A stretch of 64,000 bases of DNA, from contig CALVIN010000001.1 in NCBI GenBank assembly GCA_944330115.1, forward strand, positions 186,001 to 250,000, written 5' to 3'. A program made the translations under genes and the position numbers. This document shows positions 7,965-17,962 of the stretch, in pieces. The notes under the pieces are model-generated. The model saw only the letters and a program-made list of their open reading frames with translations, was not told the origin of the DNA and searched no databases. The DNA is from an uncultured Clostridia bacterium. Its GTDB lineage: Bacteria; Bacillota; Clostridia; Christensenellales; Borkfalkiaceae. How positions within the stretch are numbered: the first letter of the stretch is position 1; each line of letters starts with the position of its first letter.

Positions 7965-9008
7965 ATGACTAAAAAGGTGAATATAGGCGGCGTGCCCGTC
8001 GGCGGAGGCGAGCGCGTAAAAATACAGTCGATGTGCACGCTGAAAACTTCGCACATCGATGAAGTGGCCGCCCAGATGGCGGCACTCGAAAAGGCGGGGT
8101 GCGACATAGTGCGCGTCTCCGTGCTCGACGAAGAGGACGCCGCCGCCATAACAAAATTAAAGGTGCTCACGCGCATGCCGATAGTCGCCGACATACACTT
8201 TTCGGCAAAACTTGCCGTCGCCGCGATAGAGGCGGGGTGCGACAAGGTGCGCATCAACCCCGGCAATATCGGCGGGGAAGACAAGGTAAAGCTCGTTTCA
8301 GGCTGCATAAAGTCGCACGGCATAGCCGTGCGCGTAGGCTCAAACACGGGCAGCCTCGAGAAGGAGTTTTTAAATAAATACGGCGTAAGCGAGCGCGCCC
8401 TCGTCGAAAGCGCCCTGCACAGCGTGGCCATGCTCGAAAAGTACGGCGTTTCCGATATAGTGATATCTGTAAAGGCCTCTTCCGTGCCGCTCACCTTCGG
8501 GGCGTATAAGCTGCTCGCTTCAAAGACTGATTACCCCCTGCACATCGGCGTGACCGAGGCGGGCACTTACGAGAGCGCCCTTATAAAGTCGTCTGCGGCG
8601 CTCGGCGCCCTCCTTTTGGAGGGCATAGGCGACACTATGCGCGTATCCATAACGGGCGATCCCGTGCGCGAGATACACGCCGCCAAAAAGATATTGCAGG
8701 CCGTGGGCCTCGATAATAACTTTGTAAACGTCATCTCCTGCCCCACCTGCGGCAGGTGCATGTGGGACTCGGCGGGCCTGGCCGAGGAAATTTCGGATAA
8801 AGTAAAGGACTGCCAAAAGCCGCTCAAAATAGCCGTGATGGGGTGCGTGGTAAACGGCCCCGGCGAGGCGGCGGAGGCAGATATAGGAATAGCGGGCTCC
8901 CGCGAATACTGCGTAATTTTCAAAAAGGGGCAGGTCGTCCGCCGCATACCCGCGCAGGACGCACGGCGGGAGTTTTTAAAGGAGATAGAAGACCTCTTGT
9001 ATGACTGA
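7965..9008 (+). CDS. ispG: IspG, (E)-4-hydroxy-3-methylbut-2-enyl-diphosphate synthase
   Basis: IspG is the iron-sulfur enzyme that converts MEcPP to HMBPP in the non-mevalonate isoprenoid pathway. The 347-residue product shows the TIM-barrel start (QSMCTLKTSHIDEVAAQM), VADIHFSAKLAVAAI, VRINPGNIGG and the C-terminal [4Fe-4S] ligands in SCPTCGRCMWD and CVVNGPGEAAEADIGIAG. I chose the ATG at 7965 because the family starts close to this point; the ribosome-binding site is poor. The gene overlaps the following exonuclease gene by eight bases. In Bacillus this stretch of the chromosome also carries isoprenoid genes just before polC. Confidence 0.95.
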   Translation: MTKKVNIGGVPVGGGERVKIQSMCTLKTSHIDEVAAQMAALEKAGCDIVRVSVLDEEDAAAITKLKVLTRMPIVADIHFSAKLAVAAIEAGCDKVRINPGNIGGEDKVKLVSGCIKSHGIAVRVGSNTGSLEKEFLNKYGVSERALVESALHSVAMLEKYGVSDIVISVKASSVPLTFGAYKLLASKTDYPLHIGVTEAGTYESALIKSSAALGALLLEGIGDTMRVSITGDPVREIHAAKKILQAVGLDNNFVNVISCPTCGRCMWDSAGLAEEISDKVKDCQKPLKIAVMGCVVNGPGEAAEADIGIAGSREYCVIFKKGQVVRRIPAQDARREFLKEIEDLLYD

Positions 9009-10536
9009 AGACATACTGCGCGAAGTCCGCGCCGCAAGCGGGCTTAAAAATGCAATAATGGGCTCGGTGGAGCTGGAGTGGTCCAACTTTGCCGTCACCG
9101 TGCGGCTGATAACCGATACGCCCTACACCGACGACGACTATAACAGCGCCTATGCCGCGGTGCGCAAGTACGTGCCCGAAGTGTTCTCGCTCGAGCTCGC
9201 CATCTCAAAACTCACGCCCGACTGCGACATGGTAAAGAGGCGCATCGTTTCGGTAATTGCCGAAAAGTTCCCCGCCCTCGCCGCGGTACTCACCCCCGAG
9301 GACGACATAACCGTCAGCAAGGAAGACGACGGGTTCAGCTTCACCGTGGCCATATTCGGCGGCAAGGAGAGGGGAGATGCCGTCGTGCATACGATAGAGG
9401 CGGAGCTCAAAAAGTGCTATTGCGGCAACTTCCGCGGCTTTGTTGCGGACAACAGGCTGAATGCCGATAAAATAGTAATAGAGCGCGAGGCGGAGGAGGA
9501 GAAGTTCGAGGCCCCCGCGCGCACCTTCCCCGTTGAAAACTTTGTGCCGATAGAGAGCGCCGACGCGCCCAAGCGCGCGCTGTATATGGCCGACTTCAAC
9601 TTTGTGAGCGAAAAAGCTGTGGTGTGCGGCAAGATACTCGATATAACCGAGCGCTCCTACACACGCGCAAACGGCGAGGAGCGCCCCTACTTCAACATAA
9701 CAATGACCGACGGCACGGGAACCCTGCAGATAACCTCATTTACACGCAAAAAGAGCGAGGAGAAGATAAGGGCTTTAAAGCCGGAGGAGAGCATAGTTTG
9801 CAACTGCCGCAGCGAAATGCGCGGCTACGGTCTGCGCTACACGGCCACGGCCATAAACTACGGCACTCCGCCCAAGGACTTCGTGCCCGAGCGCCGCATG
9901 TCGCGCCCCGTGCCCAAGGCCTACCACACAATAAAGCCCGAGCCCTTCACCGACTATACTCAGACCGACTTCTTCACAGATACATCCCTTCCCGAGTGCT
10001 TCAAAAACACCTCGTTCGTCGTGTTCGACTTGGAGACGACCGGCCTTACGACCATGCCCGTCGCGGGGGAGATGGACGGCATAATAGAGATAGGCGCATA
10101 CAAGGTGATAGACGGCGAAATCAAGGAGAAGTTCTCCACCTTCGTAAATCCCGAGCGCACCGTGCCGCTCGAGCAACGCATAACCGAGCTCACCGGCATA
10201 ACCGACGCCATGGTAAAGGCTGCGCCCAGCTATAAGGACGTATTGCCCGACTTCGTAAAGTTCTGCGACGGCAGCGCCCTCGTCGGACACAACGCCATTA
10301 GCTTCGACTACAAGTTCATCAATTTCTACTGCACCGAGCTCGGCTTCTGCATAGACTATAAAGTGCTCGATACGCTCATACTCTCGCAGCAGCTTCTGCA
10401 CCTTTCAAACAACAAACTCAACACCATAGCCGACCATTTCGGCATAACGTTCAACCATCACAGGGCGGAGGACGACGCTCTCGCCACGGCAAAGATATTC
10501 ATAGAGCTCATAAAAATAAAAAAATCTCTGCCTTAA
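9001..10536 (+). CDS. PolC-like protein lacking the polymerase: N-terminal domain, OB fold and DEDDh exonuclease
   Basis: The 511-residue product resembles the front of the Gram-positive replicase PolC: an N-terminal domain (about 1-170), an OB-type domain (about 195-295, with FNITMTDGTGTLQITSF) and a 3'-5' exonuclease (about 335-505). The DEDDh residues are visible in VVFDLETTGL, LVGHNAISFDYKF and HHRAEDDALATA. The PHP halves and the whole polymerase and C-terminal parts are absent, and the frame ends cleanly in TAA with no continuation. It lies exactly where polC sits in Bacillus, just before rimP-nusA. It may be a proofreading or repair exonuclease, or half of a split PolC. Confidence 0.85.
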   Translation: MTEDILREVRAASGLKNAIMGSVELEWSNFAVTVRLITDTPYTDDDYNSAYAAVRKYVPEVFSLELAISKLTPDCDMVKRRIVSVIAEKFPALAAVLTPEDDITVSKEDDGFSFTVAIFGGKERGDAVVHTIEAELKKCYCGNFRGFVADNRLNADKIVIEREAEEEKFEAPARTFPVENFVPIESADAPKRALYMADFNFVSEKAVVCGKILDITERSYTRANGEERPYFNITMTDGTGTLQITSFTRKKSEEKIRALKPEESIVCNCRSEMRGYGLRYTATAINYGTPPKDFVPERRMSRPVPKAYHTIKPEPFTDYTQTDFFTDTSLPECFKNTSFVVFDLETTGLTTMPVAGEMDGIIEIGAYKVIDGEIKEKFSTFVNPERTVPLEQRITELTGITDAMVKAAPSYKDVLPDFVKFCDGSALVGHNAISFDYKFINFYCTELGFCIDYKVLDTLILSQQLLHLSNNKLNTIADHFGITFNHHRAEDDALATAKIFIELIKIKKSLP

Positions 10537-10548
10537 CGCTCATAAAGG

Positions 10549-10577
10549 TTGCAAAATTATTTTGTTGGTGTTATAAT
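10549..10577 (+). promoter_or_regulatory. Promoter of the rimP-nusA-infB operon
   Basis: TTGCAA (10549-10554) and TATAAT (10572-10577) with 17-base spacing. The predicted leader before rimP is ~160 bases and contains a perfect 12-bp hairpin, AGATTGAGTGCC (10601-10612) with GGCACTCAATCT (10620-10631). No T run follows, so a leader structure rather than a terminator is suggested. Confidence 0.72.
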
Positions 10578-10745
10578 GTATCTAAGCTTATATCTAAGTT
10601 AGATTGAGTGCCTGCGCAGGGCACTCAATCTTCGTATAAAGACCATTTTATAGAAATCCTTTTTGCCGTACCCTTCGTGGCGCTGCCTGCAATATCGGTA
10701 TGCCGCGGCGGGAGCAGGGCAAAAACAGCAGGTGCATTTTCATTT

Positions 10746-11198
10746 ATGAACTTTAAACCTACAGAGGAAATAAAGCAGTTCCTTTCAAACATAGCCGGAC
10801 CCATGGGTATAGAGGTCGTCGACGTTGAAACAAAGAGCGACGCTCTCACCGTGTTCATCGAAACGGAGGCGGGCGTCGATCTCGACACGTGCGAGAAGTT
10901 CCACAACGCCATAATGGACCCCATCGACGAGCTCGATCCCAGCTTCGGTGCGCCCTACACCTTAAACGTATCCAGCCCGGGGCTCGACAGGCCCTTCAAA
11001 ACGCCCCGCGACTTCGAGCGCAACCTCGGCAAGGAAGTGGAGGTAAAGCTGTACGCTCCATTAAAGGGCAAAAAGTTTTTGGAGGGCGTTCTTACCGCCT
11101 TCGACGAGCACTCGGTGACGCTCGATATCGGCGGAAAGGAAGAGAAGATAAATAAAACAAAAATAGCCAAAATAAACAAGGCGATAAAATTCGAATGA
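10746..11198 (+). CDS. rimP: Ribosome maturation factor RimP
   Basis: RimP assists 30S subunit maturation. The 150-residue product has the family signatures VFIETEAGVDLDTCEKF, YTLNVSSPGLDRPFKTPRDF and a C-terminal SH3-like domain ending in INKTKIAKINKAIKF. I chose the ATG at 10746 because the residues before it do not resemble the family and the length then fits. It is the first gene of the classical nusA operon and follows the promoter at 10549. Confidence 0.93.
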   Translation: MNFKPTEEIKQFLSNIAGPMGIEVVDVETKSDALTVFIETEAGVDLDTCEKFHNAIMDPIDELDPSFGAPYTLNVSSPGLDRPFKTPRDFERNLGKEVEVKLYAPLKGKKFLEGVLTAFDEHSVTLDIGGKEEKINKTKIAKINKAIKFE

Positions 11199-11294
11199 CT
11201 GCCGCGCGGCACAGTCTGCCGCGGCTTGCATACAACACAAAACACAGTTCTCCGCAGAAGGATGCGGCTTTCAATCAAAACAGGAGATTTTAAA

Positions 11295-12407
11295 ATGACT
11301 AACAAAGATTTTTTCTTGGCGCTCGATGACTTGGAAAAAGAAAAGGGTATTCCCAAGGAGGTTTTTCTCGAGGCTCTCGAAAACGCCCTCATCTCGGCGT
11401 GCAAAAAGCAGTATGCCGGCACAGTCGGCGCGGTGGAGATCAAGCTCAACCCCGATAAGGGCACGCTCGATTTTTACACGGTAAAAACGGTCGTTGACGA
11501 AGTTGTCGACCGCGAAAAGGAAATTTCTTTGGAAGACGCCCGCGCGATAAAAAAGAGTGTTAAGGTGGGCGACAAACTCACTGAAAAGTTCGTGCCCAAA
11601 GATTTTTCGCGCATCGCGGCGCAGACTGCAAAGCAGGTAATACTTCAGAAGATACACGAGACCGAGCGCGACGCCGCCATGAGCGAGTTTGCCGATAAAG
11701 AGGGCGAGCTCCTCGTGGGCGTGATACGCAAAAAGGACCTCAAAAACGTGTATATCGACCTTGGCAAGGGCCAGATAGAGGGCGTGCTTCTGCCCTCCGA
11801 CCAGGTTCCCGGCGAGGTTTACAACGTAAACGACAAAATAAAGGTGTTCGTCAAAAAGGTAAAGAGCGGATACAACGGCGCGCAGGTGCTCGTAAGCCGC
11901 TCCTCTCCCGGGCTGGTAAGAAAGCTCTTCGAGGAGGAGGTACCCGAAATCAAGCAGGGCACCGTGGTGATAAAGGAGATCAGCCGCGAGGCCGGCTCCC
12001 GCACCAAGATGGCGATATATTCCGAAGATCCCCGCGTCGACGCGATAGGCGCGTGCGTGGGCAACAAGGGCGCCAGGGTGAACGCGGTAGTTGCCGAGCT
12101 CGGCGGCGAAAAGATAGACATAGTTCCCTGGAGCGAGGATCCCCTCGAGTTCATAGCCAAGGCTCTCTCGCCCGCAAAGGTGCTCTCGGTAACTCAGCTC
12201 GACGGCGAAAAGACGGCCATGGCCGTCGTTCCCGACGATAAGCTTTCGCTTGCGATAGGCAAGGACGGCCAGAACGCCCGCCTCGCCGTAAGGCTCACCG
12301 GCTGGAAGATAGACGTAAAGAGCCGCAGCGCGGCCGAAAAGCTGGGGCTTGCCCCCGCCGAGGAGGGCGAAGGCGAAGAGCCCGCAGAGGAAGATGCCAA
12401 AGACTAA
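11295..12407 (+). CDS. nusA: Transcription termination/antitermination factor NusA
   Basis: NusA binds RNA polymerase and nascent RNA and modulates pausing, termination and antitermination. The 370-residue product has the N-terminal polymerase-binding domain ([20 protein letters not shown]), an S1 domain (about 130-200) and two KH domains, visible at [15 protein letters not shown] and [16 protein letters not shown]. The short acidic tail ([17 protein letters not shown]) replaces the repeat domains of proteobacterial NusA. The ATG at 11295 is preceded by AGGAG. The stop overlaps rnpM by 14 bases. Confidence 0.96.
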   Translation: MTNKDFFLALDDLEKEKGIPKEVFLEALENALISACKKQYAGTVGAVEIKLNPDKGTLDFYTVKTVVDEVVDREKEISLEDARAIKKSVKVGDKLTEKFVPKDFSRIAAQTAKQVILQKIHETERDAAMSEFADKEGELLVGVIRKKDLKNVYIDLGKGQIEGVLLPSDQVPGEVYNVNDKIKVFVKKVKSGYNGAQVLVSRSSPGLVRKLFEEEVPEIKQGTVVIKEISREAGSRTKMAIYSEDPRVDAIGACVGNKGARVNAVVAELGGEKIDIVPWSEDPLEFIAKALSPAKVLSVTQLDGEKTAMAVVPDDKLSLAIGKDGQNARLAVRLTGWKIDVKSRSAAEKLGLAPAEEGEGEEPAEEDAKD

Positions 12408-12669
12408 AAAACTGCCCCTTCGCATGTGCATAGCCTGCCGCGAGCTCAAAGACAAGCGCGACATGCTGCGCATAGTAAAGAACGCGCAGGGCGAAATATT
12501 CATCGACTTCACGTCTAAGGCTGCAGGCAGGGGAGCATACATCTGCAACAACCCCGACTGCGTTAAAAAATTAAAAAAACAGCGGCTCATCAACAAGGTC
12601 TTCTCCTGCGAGGTACCCGAAGAGGTGTATACGCGCATAGAGGAGGAGTATTTTGGAAAAGAGAGCTAA
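12394..12669 (+). CDS. rnpM: RnpM/YlxR, RNase P modulator
   Basis: A small basic protein of the YlxR family, recently described as an RNase P RNA-binding modulator. The 91-residue product shows [20 protein letters not shown] and the conserved [18 protein letters not shown]. It sits in the standard place between nusA and ylxQ, overlapping nusA by 14 bases and the next gene by 17. The start is the ATG within the end of nusA, with a GAGG just upstream. Confidence 0.9.
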   Translation: MPKTKKLPLRMCIACRELKDKRDMLRIVKNAQGEIFIDFTSKAAGRGAYICNNPDCVKKLKKQRLINKVFSCEVPEEVYTRIEEEYFGKES

Positions 12670-12979
12670 GGCGGAAACATACATAAATTTCTGCCTGCGC
12701 GCCCGCAAGATAGCGCTCGGTTCGGGCGCCGTCGAATACCTCAAAAAGGGCGCGTACCTCATAATGGTATGTTCCACGGCGTCGCAAAACACATTCAAAC
12801 TTGCGCAAAAATTTGCGCGCAGGCACTCTTGCCCGCTCATGGTATGCAACTGCGGGCTGGAAAACGCCGTGCATAAGCCCGGCTGCAAGATCGCAGCGGT
12901 GACCGATCTTCAGCTTGCAAAGGCTATTTTAGCCGCCGCAGACGAAAATTATGAACTATATGCTGGAGGCATAAACTGA
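12653..12979 (+). CDS. ylxQ: YlxQ, L7Ae-family K-turn RNA-binding protein
   Basis: A 108-residue member of the L7Ae/L30e/Gadd45 family, expected to bind kink-turn RNA. Visible features are the N-terminal FCLRARKIALGSGAVEYLKK, LIMVCSTASQNT and a C-terminal AVTDLQLAKAILAA. The start is TTG at 12653 with GAGGAGGAG just upstream, within the 3' end of rnpM. This is the position the gene occupies in most Firmicute nusA operons. Confidence 0.88.
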   Translation: MEKRAKAETYINFCLRARKIALGSGAVEYLKKGAYLIMVCSTASQNTFKLAQKFARRHSCPLMVCNCGLENAVHKPGCKIAAVTDLQLAKAILAAADENYELYAGGIN

Positions 12980-12982
12980 TAT

Positions 12983-15691
12983 ATGGCAAACAAATACGAG
13001 AACGCTGAAAATATAGGAAAGCTGGTATCCGGCGGCACTCTGTCAGAGCTGGGTAAAAAGGTCAACGCGTCCGAAAAGAAGATGTCGGAGATCCTTAAAA
13101 AGCTGTCCGATATGGAGAGCGCCATTCAGGCCGCTAAAAAGCAGGAGGAAGAGCGCATAGCTTTGGAGCAGGCCGAAAGGGATAAGGCCGAAAAGGAGGC
13201 GGCAAAGGCCGCTCAGGCTGCGGAAGTTCCCGCACCCGAAGAAAAGCCGGCGGCTAAAGCGGAGCCCGAAAAAGCTCCCGCGCCCGCTCCCGCAAAAGAG
13301 CCTGCAGCCGAAAAGCCCGCCGAAAAAGCTCCTTCGGAAAAGGCTGCCCCCCAAAAGCAGGCCGTCGCTGAGCAGGCGCCCGAAAAGGCTCCCGCGCCCG
13401 AACAGAAGCCTGCCGAAAGGCCCGCTGCACCCGCAGCTTCGGCCTCGCCCGCGGCAAAGGCGCCTCAGCAGCCCGCAGGCCAGCCCGCCCGCAGGCAGGA
13501 TAACGCTCCCCGTTCTCCTCAGCCCCGCACAAACGGCGGGGCGCAGACCTCCGGCAGACCGAGACAGAACGACAACAGAACGTTCGTAAACAGAGATCAG
13601 CGCCCGCCCCGTCCCGGCCAGGGCCCCCGTCAGGGTTCGCCCCGCCCTCAAGGCGCTCAGGGCGCAGGCCGCGCATCCTTTGCACCCCGCCCCGCAGGCG
13701 GAGCAAGGCCGGCTGCACCGGCAGCTGCCGCAAAGCCCAATAAAAATTTCGGCCCCGATAAAAAGAAGGGGGGCGACAGAACATACGTCGAAAAGGAGAA
13801 GAGGCCTTTAAACAAGCGCTCCCTTCAGCGCCAGCAGGGCGCCAGCGTAGAGGACTTCGACGAGGACAGGGACGTTTACCGCAAGGTACGCACCAAAAAG
13901 GCGGTAAAACAGGCAGTCCAGTCGGTGAAGATCGACCACGCCGTCGTAACTACCGACAATATTCCCATCAAGGTGCTCTCCGAAAAATTGGGCGTCACCG
14001 CGGTAGAGATAACCAAGCGCCTCTTCAAAGACGGCATAGTCACCACGGTAAACGGCTCTATCGACTATGAGACGGCGTTCATGATAGCCGCCGATCTCGG
14101 CATAGAGCTCGAATACAAGCCCGAAAAGACTGCGGAGGAAAAGCTCATCGAAAAGCAGGCCGACACGGTTGAGGAGATCGAAAGCCTCGTTCCCCGCGCG
14201 CCCGTCGTAACCGTAATGGGCCACGTCGACCACGGCAAGACCTCCCTGCTTGACTATATAAGAAAGACCAAAGTCACCGAGGGCGAGGCGGGCGGCATAA
14301 CCCAGCACATAGGCGCCTACTCCGTTTCGGTGGGCGATAAAAAGATAACCTTCCTCGATACCCCCGGCCACGAGGCGTTCACGGCAATGCGTGCGCGCGG
14401 CGCCCAGGTGACGGATATCGTAGTTCTCGTCGTGGCCGCCGACGACGGCATAATGCCCCAGACGGTAGAGGCCATAAACCACGCAAAGGCGGCGGAAGTT
14501 CCCATCATCGTCGCCGTAAACAAGATGGATAAACCGGGCGCCGACCTCAACAAGGTGATGCAGGACCTCACCAACTACGGCCTTCTTCCCGAGGCGTGGG
14601 GCGGCGACACCATCGTATGCCCCGTCTCCGCAAAGACGGGCGAGGGCATCGACGCGCTGCTCGAAAACATACTCACCCTCGCCGAGATGAGGGATCTGCT
14701 CGCCAATCCCGAAAGGGAGGCGCGCGGCACCGTAATAGAGGCCAAACTCGATAAGGGCATGGGCCCCATGGCGAGCGTGCTCATTCAGAACGGCACCCTG
14801 CACACCGGCGACAACATAATCTCCGGCATGGTCACCGGCCGCGTGCGCGCCATGATAGACGACAAGGGCAGGCAGGTAAAATCTGCGGGTCCCTCCACGG
14901 CGGTATCCGTCCTCGGCTTCGAAGACGTGCCCAACGCGGGCGACGCCATCTACGCCGTATCGCAGGAGCTCATGAAGCAGGTCATCGAGGAGAGGAAGAG
15001 GAAGGAGAGCGAGTCGCGCATACAGCAGACCTCCAAGATCACCCTCGACGACGTGTTCGGCAAGATAGCCGAAGGCAACATGAAGACGCTCAACCTCATA
15101 ATAAAGGGCGACGTTCAGGGCTCGGTTGAGGCGGTAAAGCAGGCCGTCGTAAAGCTCTCCAACGACGAAGTGCAGGTTAAGGTAATACACAGCGGCGCGG
15201 GCGCGGTCACCGAGACCGACGTCATGCTCGCCGATTCCTCCAACGCCATAATACTTGCGTTCAACGTGCGTCCCGACGCCAAGGCCAAGGCGCTCGCCGA
15301 GCGCAGCAAGGTGGATGTGCGCACATACCGCATAATATACGACCTCCTCGACGACGTCGAGGGCGCGCTCAAGGGCATGATAGCTCCCAAGTATCAGGAG
15401 ATATACATGGGCAAGTGCGAAGTGCGCCAGGTATTCAAGATCACGGGCGTGGGCAATGTAGCCGGCTGCTACGTCACCGACGGCAAGATAGTCCGCGGCG
15501 GCAAGCTGCGCATCTACCGCGACAACGTGCTTGTGGTGGAGGGCAACGTGCAGCAGCTCAAGCGCTTTAAAGACGACGTAAAGGAAGTAAGCTACGGCTT
15601 TGAGTGCGGCTGCTCGATAGAGGGCTTCAAGGATATAAGGATAGGCGACATCATCGAGTGCTACATCATCCAGGAAGTTCCCGCAAAGTAA
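12983..15691 (+). CDS. infB: Translation initiation factor IF-2
   Basis: IF-2 is the GTPase that brings initiator tRNA to the 30S subunit. The 902-residue product starts with a short helical part. Residues ~55-290 are low-complexity (Ala, Pro, Lys, Glu, then Arg/Gly/Pro), typical of the IF-2 linker but long. The IF2_N domain follows ([20 protein letters not shown]). G motifs are [13 protein letters not shown] near residue 415, DTPGHEAF near 459 and NKMDKPGAD near 512. Domains II, III and IV follow to residue 902. The ATG at 12983 has GGAGG 14 bases upstream. Confidence 0.97.
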   Translation: MANKYENAENIGKLVSGGTLSELGKKVNASEKKMSEILKKLSDMESAIQAAKKQEEERIALEQAERDKAEKEAAKAAQAAEVPAPEEKPAAKAEPEKAPAPAPAKEPAAEKPAEKAPSEKAAPQKQAVAEQAPEKAPAPEQKPAERPAAPAASASPAAKAPQQPAGQPARRQDNAPRSPQPRTNGGAQTSGRPRQNDNRTFVNRDQRPPRPGQGPRQGSPRPQGAQGAGRASFAPRPAGGARPAAPAAAAKPNKNFGPDKKKGGDRTYVEKEKRPLNKRSLQRQQGASVEDFDEDRDVYRKVRTKKAVKQAVQSVKIDHAVVTTDNIPIKVLSEKLGVTAVEITKRLFKDGIVTTVNGSIDYETAFMIAADLGIELEYKPEKTAEEKLIEKQADTVEEIESLVPRAPVVTVMGHVDHGKTSLLDYIRKTKVTEGEAGGITQHIGAYSVSVGDKKITFLDTPGHEAFTAMRARGAQVTDIVVLVVAADDGIMPQTVEAINHAKAAEVPIIVAVNKMDKPGADLNKVMQDLTNYGLLPEAWGGDTIVCPVSAKTGEGIDALLENILTLAEMRDLLANPEREARGTVIEAKLDKGMGPMASVLIQNGTLHTGDNIISGMVTGRVRAMIDDKGRQVKSAGPSTAVSVLGFEDVPNAGDAIYAVSQELMKQVIEERKRKESESRIQQTSKITLDDVFGKIAEGNMKTLNLIIKGDVQGSVEAVKQAVVKLSNDEVQVKVIHSGAGAVTETDVMLADSSNAIILAFNVRPDAKAKALAERSKVDVRTYRIIYDLLDDVEGALKGMIAPKYQEIYMGKCEVRQVFKITGVGNVAGCYVTDGKIVRGGKLRIYRDNVLVVEGNVQQLKRFKDDVKEVSYGFECGCSIEGFKDIRIGDIIECYIIQEVPAK

Positions 15692-15757
15692 TAATAGCGG
15701 CAGCGCCCACGTGGGCAAAACTGCGGCTGCAATATAAATGATATCAACGGAGTTTAT

Positions 15758-16144
15758 ATGAAAGGTTTAAGGGGCGAAAGGCTGGCAAGCGAATTTCAGA
15801 AGGCGATCTACGAGATAATATCCCGCAAATTGCGCGACAGGGCGCCCGGCCTTTCGGCAATAATAAGCGTCACGGGCGCAGACGTCGCGCCCGACTTAAA
15901 GACGGCAAAGATATACGTGAGCATCTACGACACCTCCGAGGAGCGCAAGATAAGCTCATTCAACACCATAAAAGAGAACGCCGGCTTTATCCGCCACGAG
16001 CTTGCCGGAATGCTCCGCATACGCACCGTGCCCGCGCTCACATTCATTTTGGACGGCAGCATGGAGTACGGCGCGCATATCGACGAAATAATCAACAAAT
16101 TGGACGTAAAACCCGAGGACGATAAACCAGAAAATGACGACTGA
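15758..16144 (+). CDS. rbfA: Ribosome-binding factor A
   Basis: RbfA helps mature the 5' end of 16S rRNA in the 30S subunit. The 128-residue product shows the KH-like fold of the family: RLASEFQKAIYEIISRKL, APDLKTAKIYVSIY, then LRIRTVPALTFILDGSMEYG and HIDEIINKL. GGAG precedes the ATG. It lies downstream of infB, as usual, and overlaps nrnA by 11 bases. The short acidic tail (PEDDKPENDD) is not conserved. Confidence 0.94.
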   Translation: MKGLRGERLASEFQKAIYEIISRKLRDRAPGLSAIISVTGADVAPDLKTAKIYVSIYDTSEERKISSFNTIKENAGFIRHELAGMLRIRTVPALTFILDGSMEYGAHIDEIINKLDVKPEDDKPENDD

Positions 16145-17096
16145 AAATCCGGCGGCGGCCGTGGCCGCCCGCCTGAAAACGGCGCAGAGAGCGGTAATAT
16201 TCTGTCATGCCCGCCCCGACGGCGACGCACTGGGGAGCGGGCTTTCGCTCTGCCTTGCGATGCGCGCCGTGGGCAAGACGGCCGAATTTGTGTGCGAGGA
16301 CGCCCCTCCCGAAAAGTTCTTTTTCATAGAGGAGATGTCGGAGGTAAAAACTTCGGTCCCCGCGGGCGACTACGACCTGTTCGTGGCCGTCGACTGTGCC
16401 GACTGCGCCCGCATGGGCGTGTTTGCGCACGATTTTGCACGCTTCCGCGGCGACACGGTGTGCATAGACCACCACGTTTCCAACAAGGGGTTTGCAAAAT
16501 ACAACTGCGTGCGCGTGTGTTCGGCCACCTGCGAAATAATGCCCGAAATTCTCTCGGCGGCAGGTTTTGCCATAACCGCCCCCATAGCCAACGCGCTCAT
16601 GCTGGGGCTAATAACCGACAGCGGCACGTTCACCCACAGCGACGTGACCGAGCATACCTTTAACGTGGCGGCGGCCCTCCGCGCCGCGGGCGCCGACGTG
16701 AACAGAATAAATTATGAGATGTTCTCCCGCCAGAAAAAGGCGCGCGCCCTGCTCTTTTCAAAGGCGCTCTCAAACATGCGCTTTGCCCTCGACGACAAGC
16801 TGGTTTTCATCCTCGTAACGCAGGCCGCCCTCGAAGAGACGGGCGCCGTCCGCAGCATGACCGAGGGCTTTGTAGATTTCCCACTGTCGATCGACGGTGT
16901 GGAGGTGGCCATCGCCCTCATGGAGATGAAGAAGGGGCAGTATAAGGCGTCGCTCCGCAGCAAGCGCGCAGACGTAAACGCCGTTGCCTCCGTGTTCGGC
17001 GGCGGCGGGCACGTGCTCGCCAGCGGCTGCATGCTGTTCGGCGAGTATGAAGAGGTGATAGAGCGCCTCACCTACGCGGTGTATCAGCATCTATGA
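16134..17096 (+). CDS. nrnA: DHH-family oligoribonuclease / pAp phosphatase NrnA
   Basis: NrnA degrades very short RNA oligonucleotides and dephosphorylates pAp. The 320-residue product has the DHH motifs: CHARPDGDALGSGL, AVDCADCARMG, the DHH-type CIDHHVSNKGF, LGLITDSGTFTHS, and the DHHA1 glycine-rich FGGGGHVLASG near the C-terminus. This gene commonly sits between rbfA and truB in Firmicutes. It overlaps rbfA by 11 bases and truB by 4. Confidence 0.93.
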   Translation: MTTENPAAAVAARLKTAQRAVIFCHARPDGDALGSGLSLCLAMRAVGKTAEFVCEDAPPEKFFFIEEMSEVKTSVPAGDYDLFVAVDCADCARMGVFAHDFARFRGDTVCIDHHVSNKGFAKYNCVRVCSATCEIMPEILSAAGFAITAPIANALMLGLITDSGTFTHSDVTEHTFNVAAALRAAGADVNRINYEMFSRQKKARALLFSKALSNMRFALDDKLVFILVTQAALEETGAVRSMTEGFVDFPLSIDGVEVAIALMEMKKGQYKASLRSKRADVNAVASVFGGGGHVLASGCMLFGEYEEVIERLTYAVYQHL

Positions 17097-17962
17097 GCGG
17101 CACGGCTTTCCCCGTAACGGGCTTTATAAACGTAAACAAGGCAAGCGGCGCGTCCTCCGCAAGGGAAGTCGCCGTAATAAAGCGGCTCACGGGCGTGCCC
17201 TGCGGGCACCTCGGCACATTAGATCCCATGGCAAGCGGCGTGCTGCCGATAGCGGTGGGCAACGCCACCCGACTTTTCGACTATTTTTTAACCAAGCGCA
17301 AGCGCTATATTGCGGAATTTACCTTCGGCATCGCCACCGATACGCTCGACACTACGGGCACGGTGACCGCCGAGTGCGATAAAATACCGGGCGAAGAGGA
17401 GATATCAGCCGCCCTCCCGCAGTTCTGCGGCGAGATAATGCAGGTGCCGCCCAACTACAGCGCAAAAAACGTAAACGGCGTGCGCGGCTACATGCTCGCA
17501 AGGCAGGGCAGGGAATTTTCTCTCCCGCCCAAAAAGGTGAGCATCGGCGAGTTCAGGCTGCTCGGAAAGTCGGGTGAAAAGACTTTCCGTTTTGAGATAG
17601 AGTGCGGCGGCGGCACATACATACGCTCGCTAGCCCGCGATCTTGCTGCAGCTCTCTCCACGTATGCCGCCATGAGCGCGCTCTGCCGCACGGAGAGCGG
17701 CGGCTTTAAAATTGAAAATTCGATCGAAACGCAGGCGCTCACCTGCGATAATATATATAACTATCTGATACCCACATACAGCGTGCTGCCCTATCCCAAG
17801 GCGGTGCTCTCGGCAAGCGACGAGAGGAAGTATTTAAACGGCCTTTCCGTCGAAACGGCGCTTCCCGCTGGCGAATACTCAGTATTCCTTGCCGAAGGCT
17901 GCTTTTACGGAGTGGGCATATCCGACGGCAAAACTTTAAAATCGAGGTTAAAGCTATGTTAG
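17093..17962 (+). CDS. truB: tRNA pseudouridine-55 synthase TruB
   Basis: TruB makes pseudouridine 55 in the T loop of tRNAs. The 289-residue product has GFINVNKASGASSAREV, the catalytic region CGHLGTLDPMASGVLPIAVG with its aspartate, and RYIAEFTFGIATDTLDTTG. ATGA overlap with nrnA. The C-terminal ~60 residues are PUA-like. The order rbfA-nrnA-truB-ribF is standard. Confidence 0.95.
   Translation: MSGTAFPVTGFINVNKASGASSAREVAVIKRLTGVPCGHLGTLDPMASGVLPIAVGNATRLFDYFLTKRKRYIAEFTFGIATDTLDTTGTVTAECDKIPGEEEISAALPQFCGEIMQVPPNYSAKNVNGVRGYMLARQGREFSLPPKKVSIGEFRLLGKSGEKTFRFEIECGGGTYIRSLARDLAAALSTYAAMSALCRTESGGFKIENSIETQALTCDNIYNYLIPTYSVLPYPKAVLSASDERKYLNGLSVETALPAGEYSVFLAEGCFYGVGISDGKTLKSRLKLC

Noticed and set aside
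11271-12638. A 455-codon frame on the strand opposite nusA and rnpM
   Set aside because: Spans three certain genes on the other strand; no start context or domain.
13808-15718. A 636-codon frame on the strand opposite infB
   Set aside because: It is the mirror of infB codon structure (rich in His, Ala, Leu, Tyr), a common artefact in GC-rich genes, and infB is certain.
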